A stretch of 64,000 bases of DNA, taken from the NCBI RefSeq assembly GCF_000003815.2, contig NC_049983.1:720524-784523 (forward strand), in the 5' to 3' direction. Each line of letters opens with the position of its first letter. The stretch's first letter is position 1. The position numbers and the translations under genes are program-made. The stretch is from Branchiostoma floridae. Taxonomy: Eukaryota > Chordata > Leptocardii > Amphioxiformes > Branchiostomatidae. Shown one piece after another: positions 54,420 through 64,000 of this stretch. The notes below the pieces were generated by a model that ran no database searches, was not told the DNA's origin, and was given only the letters and a program-made list of their open reading frames with translations.

Positions 54420-57080
54420 ATGGTTATTGGTACTAGTATTATCATGTGGCTGACACTGGGGAGTTCGATCCTTTTTGTTTCCGGAACGCCAAGTGCCTGG
54501 GAAAGTGGTGTCAACAATACGTCAGCACAGACGTTGAACCTGACCATACCGGAGAACATCCCTGTCGGTACTGTTGTGGCTAACATAACTTCAGATCTGT
54601 ACAGCAAAGACAACAGGTTTAGCGTTCAAATAATCGACGGAGACCCGTACGGAAGGTTCTCGCTCAGTCCAAATGGATCACAGGCCACCCTTCGTGTCGC
54701 TAACCCGCTCGACTTCCGCGTTCGTCCAATGTACGATCTCGTTGTGTTATTGAAGTGCACTGATATAAATGGTCAACCATGCCAGTTGTATAACAAACTC
54801 TACTCCGTGAAAATTGAAATCACTGATGTAGAAGGCTACCCACCCCTGTACAACATGACATGTGAGACACCAGAAAGAGAGGGGAGGCCTCAACGACTGT
54901 TCAACGTTTCCAACTACATCTCTAGATACGAAACAGGCTGGATTCACACGTCTCATGGACAAGGTCCAACGTCTAAGTACAAAAAGGAATTTGTCGTGCG
55001 ATCAGATAACGACGTCTGCGGAGTCACTGTGGTCGGCGCTTTGAAGTCTTTGACTAATATCGGCTGGGCAAACATTGCATCTGACTCTGGAGTAAGATTG
55101 TACTGTTCTTCTAACCAAACGGGCATGGCTGTCCAGGCACAGCTGTTGAGTCGTACGGGTCCTGATGGTGGGTTCCAAAACCTTGTGAAAAATCATCTCA
55201 TCAAGCCTGAATGGCTGAATGACGGAAGTTTTGGTTATTTCTGGGTCTATCACATCGACTCTTACCAAACATCGTCGCCAGCAATGATCAAATGTGACTC
55301 AACCCCTATCTATTTCCACATCTTAAAACAAACAACGACTTATTCCACGCAGTGTACAGTAGACAAACTCGGCTGTGCAAGAGGAAAGTTTGGTTCGTGG
55401 TGCGAACAAGACTGTGTGTGTAAGAATGGTGCCCGTTGCCATGGTTTCAACGGTGCCTGTCTGTGTCCTCCGGGGTGGATAGGGGTAGCCTGCGACATCC
55501 CAACCCAAGCGGTAGCCATAACAACGGTTCCTAGGCAACACATATACATCGGAAGTAACGTGACACTGTCCTGTGCTGCAGTTCACTTCAACGTGTCGTC
55601 TATGGTATTGAAGTACAGGCCATTCCACACAAACATCTCTAAGGTCTTATCAAACCAAACAACAGTCATAGAGTTTACGATGAACACTTTCCAGGATGAC
55701 TACAATGGTGTCTATACATGTGTAGCTAAAAATGCAGGGACGAGGGTATTCGTAGAAAAAGAACGTATTCTAAACGTCACGAGTTGTCCTCCCAACCTGT
55801 ACGGAATGTTTTGTAACAAAACCTGCGACTGTGAGAATGGGGGCAGGTGTGAGAGGTGGAGTGGCTGCGTGTGCCTACCAGGCTGGATGGGGAAACATTG
55901 CGACCGCCCGTGTCGCCATGGTCACTACGGTTTGAACTGTTCTTCCGTCTGTGCGTGTCAGAACAGCGGGGTCTGTGATCACATCAACGGGACGTGCTTC
56001 TGTCAAGCGCCGTGGACTGGACAGGACTGCAGCCGACGTCCCGCTCGACTAAGAAGCCATAATCTACAGTTACTAGCTGTCCTTGTGATACCTGTTTTCG
56101 TTGTGGTGATGATATCAGCGAAGATTGCTCTAAGAAAGATAATTTTCTGGAATCATCCACTGAGGCAACAGGAAGAAGGCATTCTGCTGCAAGAACTGGT
56201 CGCAGAAGTCAAGGAGGAAGAGGACATGGCACAGAATGTCCGGTTACCATGGGAACGGCGTGAAGAGCATTTAACGGTGGTGAAGATGATTGGACAGGGG
56301 ACTTTTGGTCACGTGGTGCTAGCGCAGCTGTGTATGCCTGGAAAAGAACCGGTCTTGGTCGCCGCCAAGTCGATATCTCTGGCTCATGAAAGCGGCGATG
56401 GGAGTGAGCGGTGCTACCGGGACTTTTATCGAGAAGTGGACATTCTGATTTCCCTCCACAATCAGTCCGAACACAGAGAGGGAGATGACCAACGTGTCCA
56501 CCCAAACATCGTCCAGCTACACGGCATCATCACTCAGTCTCTGCCCAGACGGATCCTGCTGGAGTACGCTCCGCGCGGAGACCTTCTTCACTTCTTACGC
56601 GGGTGTCGCCAGGACCCCGACACTCGTCTGTCCGACCTGCTGCGGTTCGCTCTACACGTTTCCCGCGCACTTCACGAACTGGAGAGTCTCAAGATCGTCC
56701 ACCGTGACGTGGCCGCGAGGAACGTCCTCATCACAGAGGACGGTGTGGCCAAACTGGCCGACTTCGGGCTCGCCAGGGACGTGTACGCCAACACGGTGTA
56801 CGTCCACACCACGCACCTCGGCCAGGACGACCTCTTACCGCTGAAGTGGATGGCGCTGGAGTCTCTCCGGGACGGCGAGTTCACCAGCCACAGTGACGTG
56901 TGGTCGTTCGGCGTGCTGCTGTGGGAGATCGCCACGTTCGGAGAGGAGCCCCGCTACCCTCGGGTTTACCGTCCGGACTGCGGACAGCTGGTGCGGCTCC
57001 TGAAGCGCGGTAAGAGAATGGGGAAGCCGGAGAAATGTTTCGTTTCCCTGTACAGGCTGATGTGTCAGTGTTGGGCCTGA
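54420..57080 (+). CDS. Receptor tyrosine kinase, copy 3, truncated by a nonsense codon (886 aa)
   Basis: Same domain order as copies 1 and 2, and the kinase motifs GQGTFG, HRDVAARN, DFGLARD and WMALESL are present. The frame ends at TGA 57078-57080 after CQCWA, where copy 2 has GGA (Gly). Twenty-two more in-frame codons related to the others' C-terminus follow, to TGA 57147-57149. The truncation removes the conserved RPD stretch and last helix of kinase subdomain XI, whose Arg normally pairs with the Glu of the APE-like motif. The catalytic fold is therefore probably weakened, while the ectodomain could still act as a decoy or dominant-negative receptor. It could also be an early pseudogene or a sequencing error. 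Confidence 0.85.
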   Translation: MVIGTSIIMWLTLGSSILFVSGTPSAWESGVNNTSAQTLNLTIPENIPVGTVVANITSDLYSKDNRFSVQIIDGDPYGRFSLSPNGSQATLRVANPLDFRVRPMYDLVVLLKCTDINGQPCQLYNKLYSVKIEITDVEGYPPLYNMTCETPEREGRPQRLFNVSNYISRYETGWIHTSHGQGPTSKYKKEFVVRSDNDVCGVTVVGALKSLTNIGWANIASDSGVRLYCSSNQTGMAVQAQLLSRTGPDGGFQNLVKNHLIKPEWLNDGSFGYFWVYHIDSYQTSSPAMIKCDSTPIYFHILKQTTTYSTQCTVDKLGCARGKFGSWCEQDCVCKNGARCHGFNGACLCPPGWIGVACDIPTQAVAITTVPRQHIYIGSNVTLSCAAVHFNVSSMVLKYRPFHTNISKVLSNQTTVIEFTMNTFQDDYNGVYTCVAKNAGTRVFVEKERILNVTSCPPNLYGMFCNKTCDCENGGRCERWSGCVCLPGWMGKHCDRPCRHGHYGLNCSSVCACQNSGVCDHINGTCFCQAPWTGQDCSRRPARLRSHNLQLLAVLVIPVFVVVMISAKIALRKIIFWNHPLRQQEEGILLQELVAEVKEEEDMAQNVRLPWERREEHLTVVKMIGQGTFGHVVLAQLCMPGKEPVLVAAKSISLAHESGDGSERCYRDFYREVDILISLHNQSEHREGDDQRVHPNIVQLHGIITQSLPRRILLEYAPRGDLLHFLRGCRQDPDTRLSDLLRFALHVSRALHELESLKIVHRDVAARNVLITEDGVAKLADFGLARDVYANTVYVHTTHLGQDDLLPLKWMALESLRDGEFTSHSDVWSFGVLLWEIATFGEEPRYPRVYRPDCGQLVRLLKRGKRMGKPEKCFVSLYRLMCQCWA

Positions 57081-57389
57081 GACCCAAAGGACAGACCCGA
57101 CGCTGTACAACTGGAACAACGTTTGGAGGAACATATGAATGGTGACTGACTGGCTGGCTGAGAAGAAACGGAGACTTGAAGGAATAGATAAGGGAATAAT
57201 TGTACTCAAACATATCTGCCAGAACGCATCTCTACTTATATTTACATAGATGTGGAACAATCTCGGCATGTTTTTCTTTATAAATAAAACAGAAACAACG
57301 TTACTCTTTGTGAGAAGAAGATACAACGTACTTAGTCACTTATTTTGTCTCAATAAACAAAGAAACAAACAAGCCACCTCTGGATATTG

Positions 57390-58372
57390 GTCTGAAACCT
57401 TAGGCCTACGTCACATTTCCAAACTGAAGCCTGACCGGGCTGCTTTCGAGAACGAAAAGTATGATATAAAAGACACCAAACTACACAAGATGTAAAAAGA
57501 ATAGTCGTGGGCATTAATTTGGAATATATTGACGTATACATGTCTATGTTTGTATTCCACAAACTGCTTGACCGGACCCCGAGTCGGAATGTAACGTTAC
57601 CCCTAATCAGCAAAGAAAGTTACCCAATCAACATGGTTTAGAGATCGGGTACTCTTACCTGTATATAGCTATAGTCTTTAGACACTTATACCTTTGTTGA
57701 ATGAATCTAAGAACACAATTCAGGAAAAGGAAGATTTTTTTTTCACAAACACCGATTGACAAGTTGACATAGAATACAGAAGTACCGGATTCGTTTTCAG
57801 GTCATTTATTGTCAGAAATAGATATTTTACACTGTCATTGCACGAAATTACCTCGTATCCTGGCAGATAGTAAGTACAGAGATTTTTTTAAGTATTTTTG
57901 TTGGATAAATGCGGATCCGGCATAGTATACTGTTATTCAGAACCCCGGGTACTGTTATTCAGAACCCCACATTTCCAAACCAGGGCCCGGCCGGGCTGTT
58001 TGAGAAAACGAAAATTATAAATGTATACGTAAAGATATACACAAGTAATACCCACGATTATTCTCTTTTACGTCTTGTGTAATTTTGTGTTTTTATATAA
58101 TAATTTTCGTTCCCGAAAGCTGTCCGGACGGGCCCCTTTGTGGAAATGTGACCTTAGCCTTAGGCCTACGTCAAATTACCAAATCGGCCACGGGGCCCGG
58201 CCGGCAGCTTTCGCGAACGAAAAGTATGATACAAAAGACACCAAACTACACAAGACGTAAAGAGAATATTAGTCTTGAGCATTATTTTTGTATAATTTTA
58301 TGAATTAATTTCTATTTCTCGTTTCCAAAAACAGCCCGGCCGGGCCCCGGTTTGGAAATGTGACGTTATCAG
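57390..58372. mobile_element. Cluster of three related ~200-bp MITEs
   Basis: Units at about 57405-57600, 57964-58160 and 58168-58372 share ends like CACATTTCCAAA plus GGGCCCGGCCGGGCTG and the inverse, with CGAACGAAAAGTATGAT and ACACCAAACTACACAAGA inside. The middle one is inverted relative to the others. Target duplications were not resolved. Confidence 0.6.
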
Positions 58373-58771
58373 TCTTTCAGACGGACTTTCAAACAACAAA
58401 TTTAGTAGTGTGCGTAGTTCAGTGGGTTGAAGCCCGACTGTATCTCTTACATAATACTCACGTTTTAAGAAAGGGTTGCTGTTTTAAAACGGGATGTTAA
58501 ACCGTGGTCCACTGTTCAATATGTTTGTCAACAATGAAAATGTAAACACAGTACACGAATATTATATTCCTTAGTTTTATTTTCCAGTTTTATTACACCA
58601 CTTGTATACCATTTCAACATTTTTGATAAAGTTAATATAACGTTACTGTACCGCAAACAACCGCGAACTTAAACACTGCGAAAATTTCTAAGTTACTTCC
58701 TATTCTAAAGCAAAATCAAAATAGGTCTATAGTTTAACTTTACTAGTCGGGAAGTTAGGTCAAATATCATA
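58373..58771. other. No gene seen
   Basis: AT-rich; no frame or repeat ends recognised. Confidence 0.4.
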
Positions 58772-58935
58772 TTGTCAGACGACGATAACCAATCAGAAGG
58801 CCGCATTTCATTTTCCAATAGAGAAGTGTCCCGAGCCGGGTTTGTAATGAATTCATAGGTTTGAAATAGAAATCTATAATCCATTCGACAACGGAACCAA
58901 TCAGAAGGAGAGTTCACTGAACTTGACCAATTATG
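58772..58935. repeat. AACCAATCAGAAGG word pair, MITE-like
   Basis: The word occurs in the same direction near 58788 and 58895, and in inverted pairs at 26478/26550. Probably a common short element remnant. Confidence 0.35.
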
Positions 58936-59426
58936 ATAACACACAAGAGGGAGGCATGATCAGACCAAGCAGGGAGGAATGATCGTGCATACATTACAGT
59001 GTGAAGTGGTTCGATATGCCAAGATTGCAATGTTACGAATATTTTCTGTGGAAGTTTTGCTTTCAAACTAAAAATCTGTAATCTCCTTATAGACTGAAAG
59101 GGCAAGTAATTTCTAATGTATATCTCAAAAATTCGACAAATATAGGTTAATATCAATAATGTATGCGTCACAAAAGGACATTGTAGGTCTCATAGGAACT
59201 AAATTTAGTTTGGATAGGCTATATGATAATTACGTTAAATAGAATTACCTCCTTCGCTAAGCTCACTCCGTTAATCTATTCTGTGGTTATAACGAATGAC
59301 CAGTCCTTATGACACCATATACACCGAGGATTAAGTGGGTCATTGACCCATTTTTGTTAAGTAAATGCTGAAAGTAAAATAAAAGTAAATTCTGGCTATT
59401 AGTGAGGTTTAAAAAAACTGCCCAAC
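58936..59426. other. 3' flank of the amine oxidase gene
   Basis: AT-rich, probably including its 3' UTR. No other gene seen. Confidence 0.4.
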
Positions 59427-61142
59427 TTACACCATACAATTGAATGTAAACGCTGCAAAAATCACAAGATAGAATGAGGTTGAAAACGGCATGATGCTGC
59501 CTCCGCCACTGGTGTACAGGCAGGACCCGTCGTCTACCGTGGCCTGGATGTCGAAGTTGGCTGCAGCGGGACAGGTACAACCCCGGCGGGGCGGCTGGTA
59601 CTCCTTCTCACACGGGCCTCCTCTCACACACGTCGCGATGGCGTCAGCAACTCTCGCTCCCTCAAGGAAGGCGCCCTGCAGGTAGCCAAAGTGCGGACCG
59701 GTCCCGTCTCCTGCGAAGAAAAGACGCCCGGCGACAGGAGCTTGCAGCTTGTGCAGCACCTCATCATTGATGCCGACTCCCCAGTTGGCGTAGCTGCCGC
59801 GGAAGAACGGGTCCTGTTCCCATCTCGGCACCAGGATGTCTGTAGGGTCGGGGATGCCGGCTCCGTACATGGTGCGGAGGACAGCCATGACTTCGGCCTG
59901 AGTTGCTTGGTCAGACTGGGCCTCCACACGTCGTGCCTCTTCGTCCACAACTGTCACTGTAAGAAAAAGACAAATGTCACTTACTTAACGAAAATTGTAG
60001 CCTTCTATTCATTCAAAAGACGTAAACAACACACTTAAGCATATTTGATGCTCCATAAATTTTTATCGATGAGTCAGCGCTAGCAACATGTCGCTAGTTT
60101 CACCACGCCAAAAAAAAACGAGCGCTAGACAGCTCTACTTCCTTGGTATGACTTACCAAGAATGATGTGAGAACCCGAAGGAAACAAGCCTGGTGCCTCC
60201 ATGTTCTGCCACACGGTGTAGTACCCCCTGCGCTCTCCAGCGTACCAAATGTTCGCATCGTCGTCCCAGAATTTAGATGGAAACTTCAGGTAGATCTTGG
60301 TGTACACGGCCATGCGTACTCGTGAGATGGCCTCTCGTTTCCAGTCGGGCAGACCCGGAACAAACTCGATGGAGTTGTCTTGTAGAACCCCCATGCTGAA
60401 GGTCACGATTGCATAGTCGGCTGCGTATTTAGAACCATCTTTGGTAGTGACAATCACACCATGGTCACCCCACTGTACTGTGGTAACTGTTTTATTGAGC
60501 TTGAGCCGTCGGTCATTTTCTGCGAGAAAGCTTCCTGCCATTTGCTCGATGATGTAAACATATCCTCGCTGGTCTGTGATGAAGTACGTTTTACTGCCGA
60601 ACATTTCTTTTGTCGGGTTAAGCTCTCCCCTGAGCAAAGATGACACGTCTGGCTTTTCCCCATAACCAGTATCGTAGATGGCGTGTTCAACGGCTTTCTC
60701 CATGGACGAGGACTGGGTTCCAACCGCTTAACTTCAGGGCAGCTCGTAGCGGCATATCGGGTTGTCCGGTAGCATTTCTCTGCACGGCTAGCTCATAGAA
60801 GGCGCTTTATATTTCACCAAAGGAAGCGGCCATGCCGTGAAGCTGCGAAGTGACATCGTGACCAGAGCTGTTCCGTACCTTCGGGGTGTTTTCTCCGGCG
60901 TCGATTCCAGTCATGTTATAACTCTTGACCATCGCCCATACTGGGTTGTTATCGGAGACCCCATGAACCCAGTTCCCGCCGATGTCGATGGTCTTTCCGC
61001 CGAACGGCACGTTCAAAACTCGGCCCCCGACACGGCCGGCACCTTCGAGGATGACGAAATCGGTCAGGCCGCTCTGGATGAGGCTACGTGCGGCCGATAT
61101 TCCCGCCATCCCGGCACCCAGGACCAACACTTTGGTCTGCAC
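59427..61142 (-). pseudogene. Polyamine/flavin amine oxidase gene, two long exons, frame broken twice
   Basis: The first exon seen is 61142-60157, after ACATACAG|, and the last is 59956-59427 after TTCTTACAG|; the donor is CTTG|GTAAGT and the phases fit (IIL|VTVVDEE). FAD-binding GAGMAGISAARSL and EGAGRVGGRV are followed by WVHG, then KTYFITDQRGYVYIIEQMAG, MAVYTKIYLKFPSKFW, RGYYTVWQNME, DILVPRWEQDPFFRGSYANW and GRLFFAGDGTG. The layout follows secreted polyamine oxidases such as maize PAO. The tail adds CPAAANFDIQATVDDGSC and a hydrophobic end, suggesting a GPI anchor. A signal-peptide exon must lie upstream but was not found. A TAA at 60807-60809 and one extra base near 60713 break the otherwise homologous stretch (SAFYELAV...LKLSGWNP|SSSMEKAVEH). 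Either a pseudogene or sequence errors. Confidence 0.75.
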
Positions 61143-61900
61143 CTGTATGTCAAGATGGCAATCAACAGATAATATGTGCAGACTTTCATGAAAGCTATTT
61201 TCTATGAACTAGTGTAGTAAAAGTGACACTAGTGGGGTACACTGGTATCACTTGCCAAGCTGGCAACTACATTTCATGGCTTCTATATTGGTGGCACTTT
61301 TAAAAGTATCTAACAAGTTTCACTTCTGCAACTATAGTCATGACTACCTCCCTAGTGTCACTTTTACAAGTATGATAATTAGGCTTCAACACAACGAGTT
61401 TATCTATTTTGGTCTGACCGTCCTCGAACAGGAAAATAATTCTTGTTTTTTTTTCCTGAAATCAGGCAAAAATTAATGAGCGCGATGATGTCATCCATAA
61501 AATTTACTTGCTGTGGCCTTCTGTAGATTTAAGCGAAGTATCAAATAACTAGAATAGGACATTCTCGTTGTATATACTCGTGTCTTCGCTCTCTCACGGT
61601 CTCTGGAACAATACTTATATAATTGTTGCTCCATTTCTGACCATGTTAGATATTATGACTGTAAAGTGAACGGTTTTCTGGCACAATGACCGGACCCTAT
61701 AGTTGTAATACTAATTATCCTGTTTGATCCGATCACACCGGGCTGGAGTAGAAGTTCTTTATAAATTTATTGGTATCGTGCTCGAGGTTTGGGTTTCCCC
61801 CAAACGTTGCACCCGATTCTATCATTATTATCATGAAGGTTTGTTAAACATGGGGCATGATTTGCGAATACGTTCGCTTGATCAATGGGGTCCCATGGAC
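61143..61900. other. Upstream flank or first intron of the amine oxidase gene
   Basis: The missing first exon could lie here or beyond. No candidate with a signal peptide and donor was convincing. Confidence 0.35.
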
Positions 61901-61967
61901 TGAGGCCGTGTGATTAGCGAAGAGTTCGCGCTGGGGGTAATCAGGAGTCGGGGTCAACAACCCGTGA

Positions 61968-62085
61968 TGCTGACCCAACATGGCGGCGCCCACAGATCGG
62001 ACAGAAGGTGTGTGGCGGCCGGAGATATGAGCCTGGAAACTCCTTTCCAGGCATATTCATTCCACGTAACACGTTCAACAGGTAG
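61968..62085 (+). promoter_or_regulatory. Possible YY1-type start site / first exon
   Basis: AACATGGCGGCGCCCAC near 61978 matches the ATGGCGGC core found at many housekeeping-gene starts bound by YY1, in a locally CpG-rich stretch. ACAGAAG|GTGTGT and AACAG|GTAGGT could be donors. The frame from this ATG closes after 16 codons unless spliced. No downstream exon is visible before the gap. Confidence 0.2.
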
Positions 62086-63169
62086 GTCTTATAATCCAGG
62101 CTCCGGTTTTTTCTTCGATAATAAGATTTGCGTGAACCTAGGGTTGGGAAGCAGTAAACTAAAAATCATATCAATTTTACTGGCGCCAAGGGTGAAGGAG
62201 GTAAATATAGTTATAACCTTCTTGCTAAGTATCGGCTCTAACGGACTTCCCTGACCGGGTAAGACGGATAATATTTTACATAAGTCTCTTGTCCGAGGAT
62301 CAAGTATACCGGTAAGTAGCCCTCAGTTTAAATATATAGCGTCGACTATCATGGCTAACCGGTAAGGAACCATGTCAGCATGAACAAAATAAAATGCAAG
62401 CTTTGGTCTATTAAAAAACTGGGGCCATGCCAATATAATGTTAAGTACCATATACAACATTTGCATGCTTCTTTATGTGATTATGTGAAGAGTTGTTAAG
62501 GCATGGACCTTAGGTATAAGTTCAGAATGCCAGAATAGATTCTCAGTTGCAATGATACCCCCCTCCCCCAAACCTGGAGAGTTAACTGCATTTACAGGGG
62601 ATTCTGGACAAGAAGGGCTCAGCTCTTCAGGGCGGGCTAACTGAAATATTAGCTTAAGTACAGGGGCCCCACTCACAACAATCCAAGCAAGGGTTCACAT
62701 GAAGTATCGACTGTCTATAAAACTGCTTCCAGTCATAATTCCAGAGTATGATACCCTGGGAAAACCTGACCCCAGAGCCGCGCGCAAGGTTTACCGATCT
62801 TTGCCACACGCGCCCCCAGAACACCCGCCGCCCATCACCCACCTGCTCGACAATCCAGCTGGCCTCAACTATCACTTGCCTTTCAGAGAAGTAAGCGATA
62901 GTCAGGTCCCAGGCTGGCATTAAGTGGGGCCAGCTGGTAGTAGGGCAGGTGTATAGTTGCGGGCATGCGTGAAGCAGGCAGGGATCGGTAACTCTTCTTC
63001 GTGCCGCTTCTTTGAGATTGGTTTCCCTGGGTAAGACTATATGACTATCTACAATTTTTTACACTGACAGTTCTACCTCATCATGATTGGGTGTTTAAAT
63101 TTTCTCAGAACATTCATTATTGCTTCAGTTTCATTTTTGGTAAATCTTTCCCCAGGAAATGGGCGTCAT
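62086..63169. other. No gene seen
   Basis: Short frames only (for example 62699-62923, no domain signal). Confidence 0.4.
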
Positions 63170-63608
63170 NNNNNNNNNNNNNNNNNNNNNNNNNNNNNNN
63201 NNNNNNNNNNNNNNNNNNNNNNNNNNNNNNNNNNNNNNNNNNNNNNNNNNNNNNNNNNNNNNNNNNNNNNNNNNNNNNNNNNNNNNNNNNNNNNNNNNNN
63301 NNNNNNNNNNNNNNNNNNNNNNNNNNNNNNNNNNNNNNNNNNNNNNNNNNNNNNNNNNNNNNNNNNNNNNNNNNNNNNNNNNNNNNNNNNNNNNNNNNNN
63401 NNNNNNNNNNNNNNNNNNNNNNNNNNNNNNNNNNNNNNNNNNNNNNNNNNNNNNNNNNNNNNNNNNNNNNNNNNNNNNNNNNNNNNNNNNNNNNNNNNNN
63501 NNNNNNNNNNNNNNNNNNNNNNNNNNNNNNNNNNNNNNNNNNNNNNNNNNNNNNNNNNNNNNNNNNNNNNNNNNNNNNNNNNNNNNNNNNNNNNNNNNNN
63601 NNNNNNNN
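63170..63608. other. Assembly gap (439 N)
   Basis: Frames crossing it are artefacts. Confidence 1.
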
Positions 63609-63789
63609 GCATTGTAGTTGATAATGAAAATAAATTTGTTATTCCAAACTATCCAAAGTACAATCTGAACGTATTCTGTAACACTCAAAGAGACCAATAC
63701 ACAATGTAAATCATACTAAATGTTTGTCTCGCTCTCCATTATGATACTAGTCTGTACTGGACTTGAACTTGATCCTCTGGACATGAATC

Positions 63790-63992
63790 GTGGTGTCATC
63801 TAGACTGTGGTGTCCTACCGGCCAAACAGTTCGGGTGTTTGGTCCAGAGCGCAGGGGTCCTGGGTTCTGGGTTTGAATCCCCTGACCATATTGTGCCTTC
63901 GGCACGACTGCTTCACATAACTTTCCTCACTTCACTCTCAGGTGAAAATAGGTACTTTCATGTAACATAGGATAGGATGTTAAAAAAAAAAC
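63790..63992 (+). mobile_element. tRNA-derived SINE
   Basis: GGTTTGAATCC at 63870-63880 is a Pol III B-box with one change; an A-box-like GGCCAAACAGTTCGG lies about 50 bp upstream. A tRNA-unrelated body follows (GTGCCTTCGGCACG hairpin, CCTCACTTCACTCTCAGGTG) and then a poly(A) run at 63982-63990. Its partner retrotransposon is unknown. Confidence 0.55.
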
Positions 63993-64000
63993 TTTAATGG

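Noticed and set aside
60125-60703. A separate oxidase gene starting at the Met near 60703
   Set aside because: The upstream frame encodes the expected preceding family segment, so this is one gene with a frameshift, not a new start.
63083-63709. Frames of 148-208 codons
   Set aside because: They run through the 439-N gap. The same applies to frames crossing 22071-22170 and 48774-48873.

Overview
The window is animal nuclear DNA with introns, TIR elements, several non-LTR retrotransposon families and a tRNA-type SINE. The mix of retrotransposon families, the tandem receptor tyrosine kinase (RTK) genes and the protein families point to an invertebrate deuterostome, most likely amphioxus (Branchiostoma). 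The species is an inference; nothing in the sequence names it. There are three assembly gaps: 22071-22170, 48774-48873 and 63170-63608.

Layout. 0-13.7 kb is transposon-dense. A decayed L1-like element (ORF1 piece, then ORF2) has a CR1-like element inserted in its ORF2, and the two reverse transcriptases are joined in one 1700-codon frame with a degenerate 2A-like motif near the junction. A second broken retrotransposon (9.2-12.8 kb) is itself hit by an 879-bp TIR element and by a 5'-truncated retrotransposon. 14.0-14.7 kb is a ~180-bp tandem repeat. 17.3-18.65 kb is a TTAA-flanked TIR element. 18.86-20.9 kb holds a small gene for a secreted 71-residue peptide with an RRRRRRK run. 22.8-23.2 kb is a C-terminal fragment of a polyamine/amine oxidase gene. 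24.9-31.3 kb (minus strand) is an intact-looking five-exon gene for a 577-residue secreted or GPI-anchored beta-lactamase-fold serine hydrolase, with several MITEs and retrotransposon tails in its introns.

33.9-57.1 kb is an array of single-exon RTK genes with a cadherin-like/EGF/Ig/EGF/EGF ectodomain: copy 1 (minus, 908 aa), copy 2 (plus, 908 aa), copy 3 (plus, cut by a nonsense codon in the last kinase helix), plus two relics. Copies 2 and 3 also share upstream noncoding sequence. Between them lies an 11.3-kb block with ~1.06-kb inverted terminal arms and TTAA at both edges. Inside it is a 7.7-kb Ngaro/PAT-type tyrosine-recombinase retrotransposon (gag-like, RT-RNase H, tyrosine recombinase, SGNH hydrolase) whose split direct repeats are complete but arranged in what looks like a circularly permuted order. 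57.4-58.4 kb has a MITE cluster. 59.4-61.1 kb (minus) is a larger copy of the amine oxidase gene, broken by one stop and one frameshift. The window ends with a tRNA-derived SINE.

Strongest leads: the permuted split-repeat retroelement inside a long-TIR TTAA block; the RTK array with near-identical kinase halves; the L1/CR1 chimeric frame with a 2A-like motif; the small cationic peptide gene.
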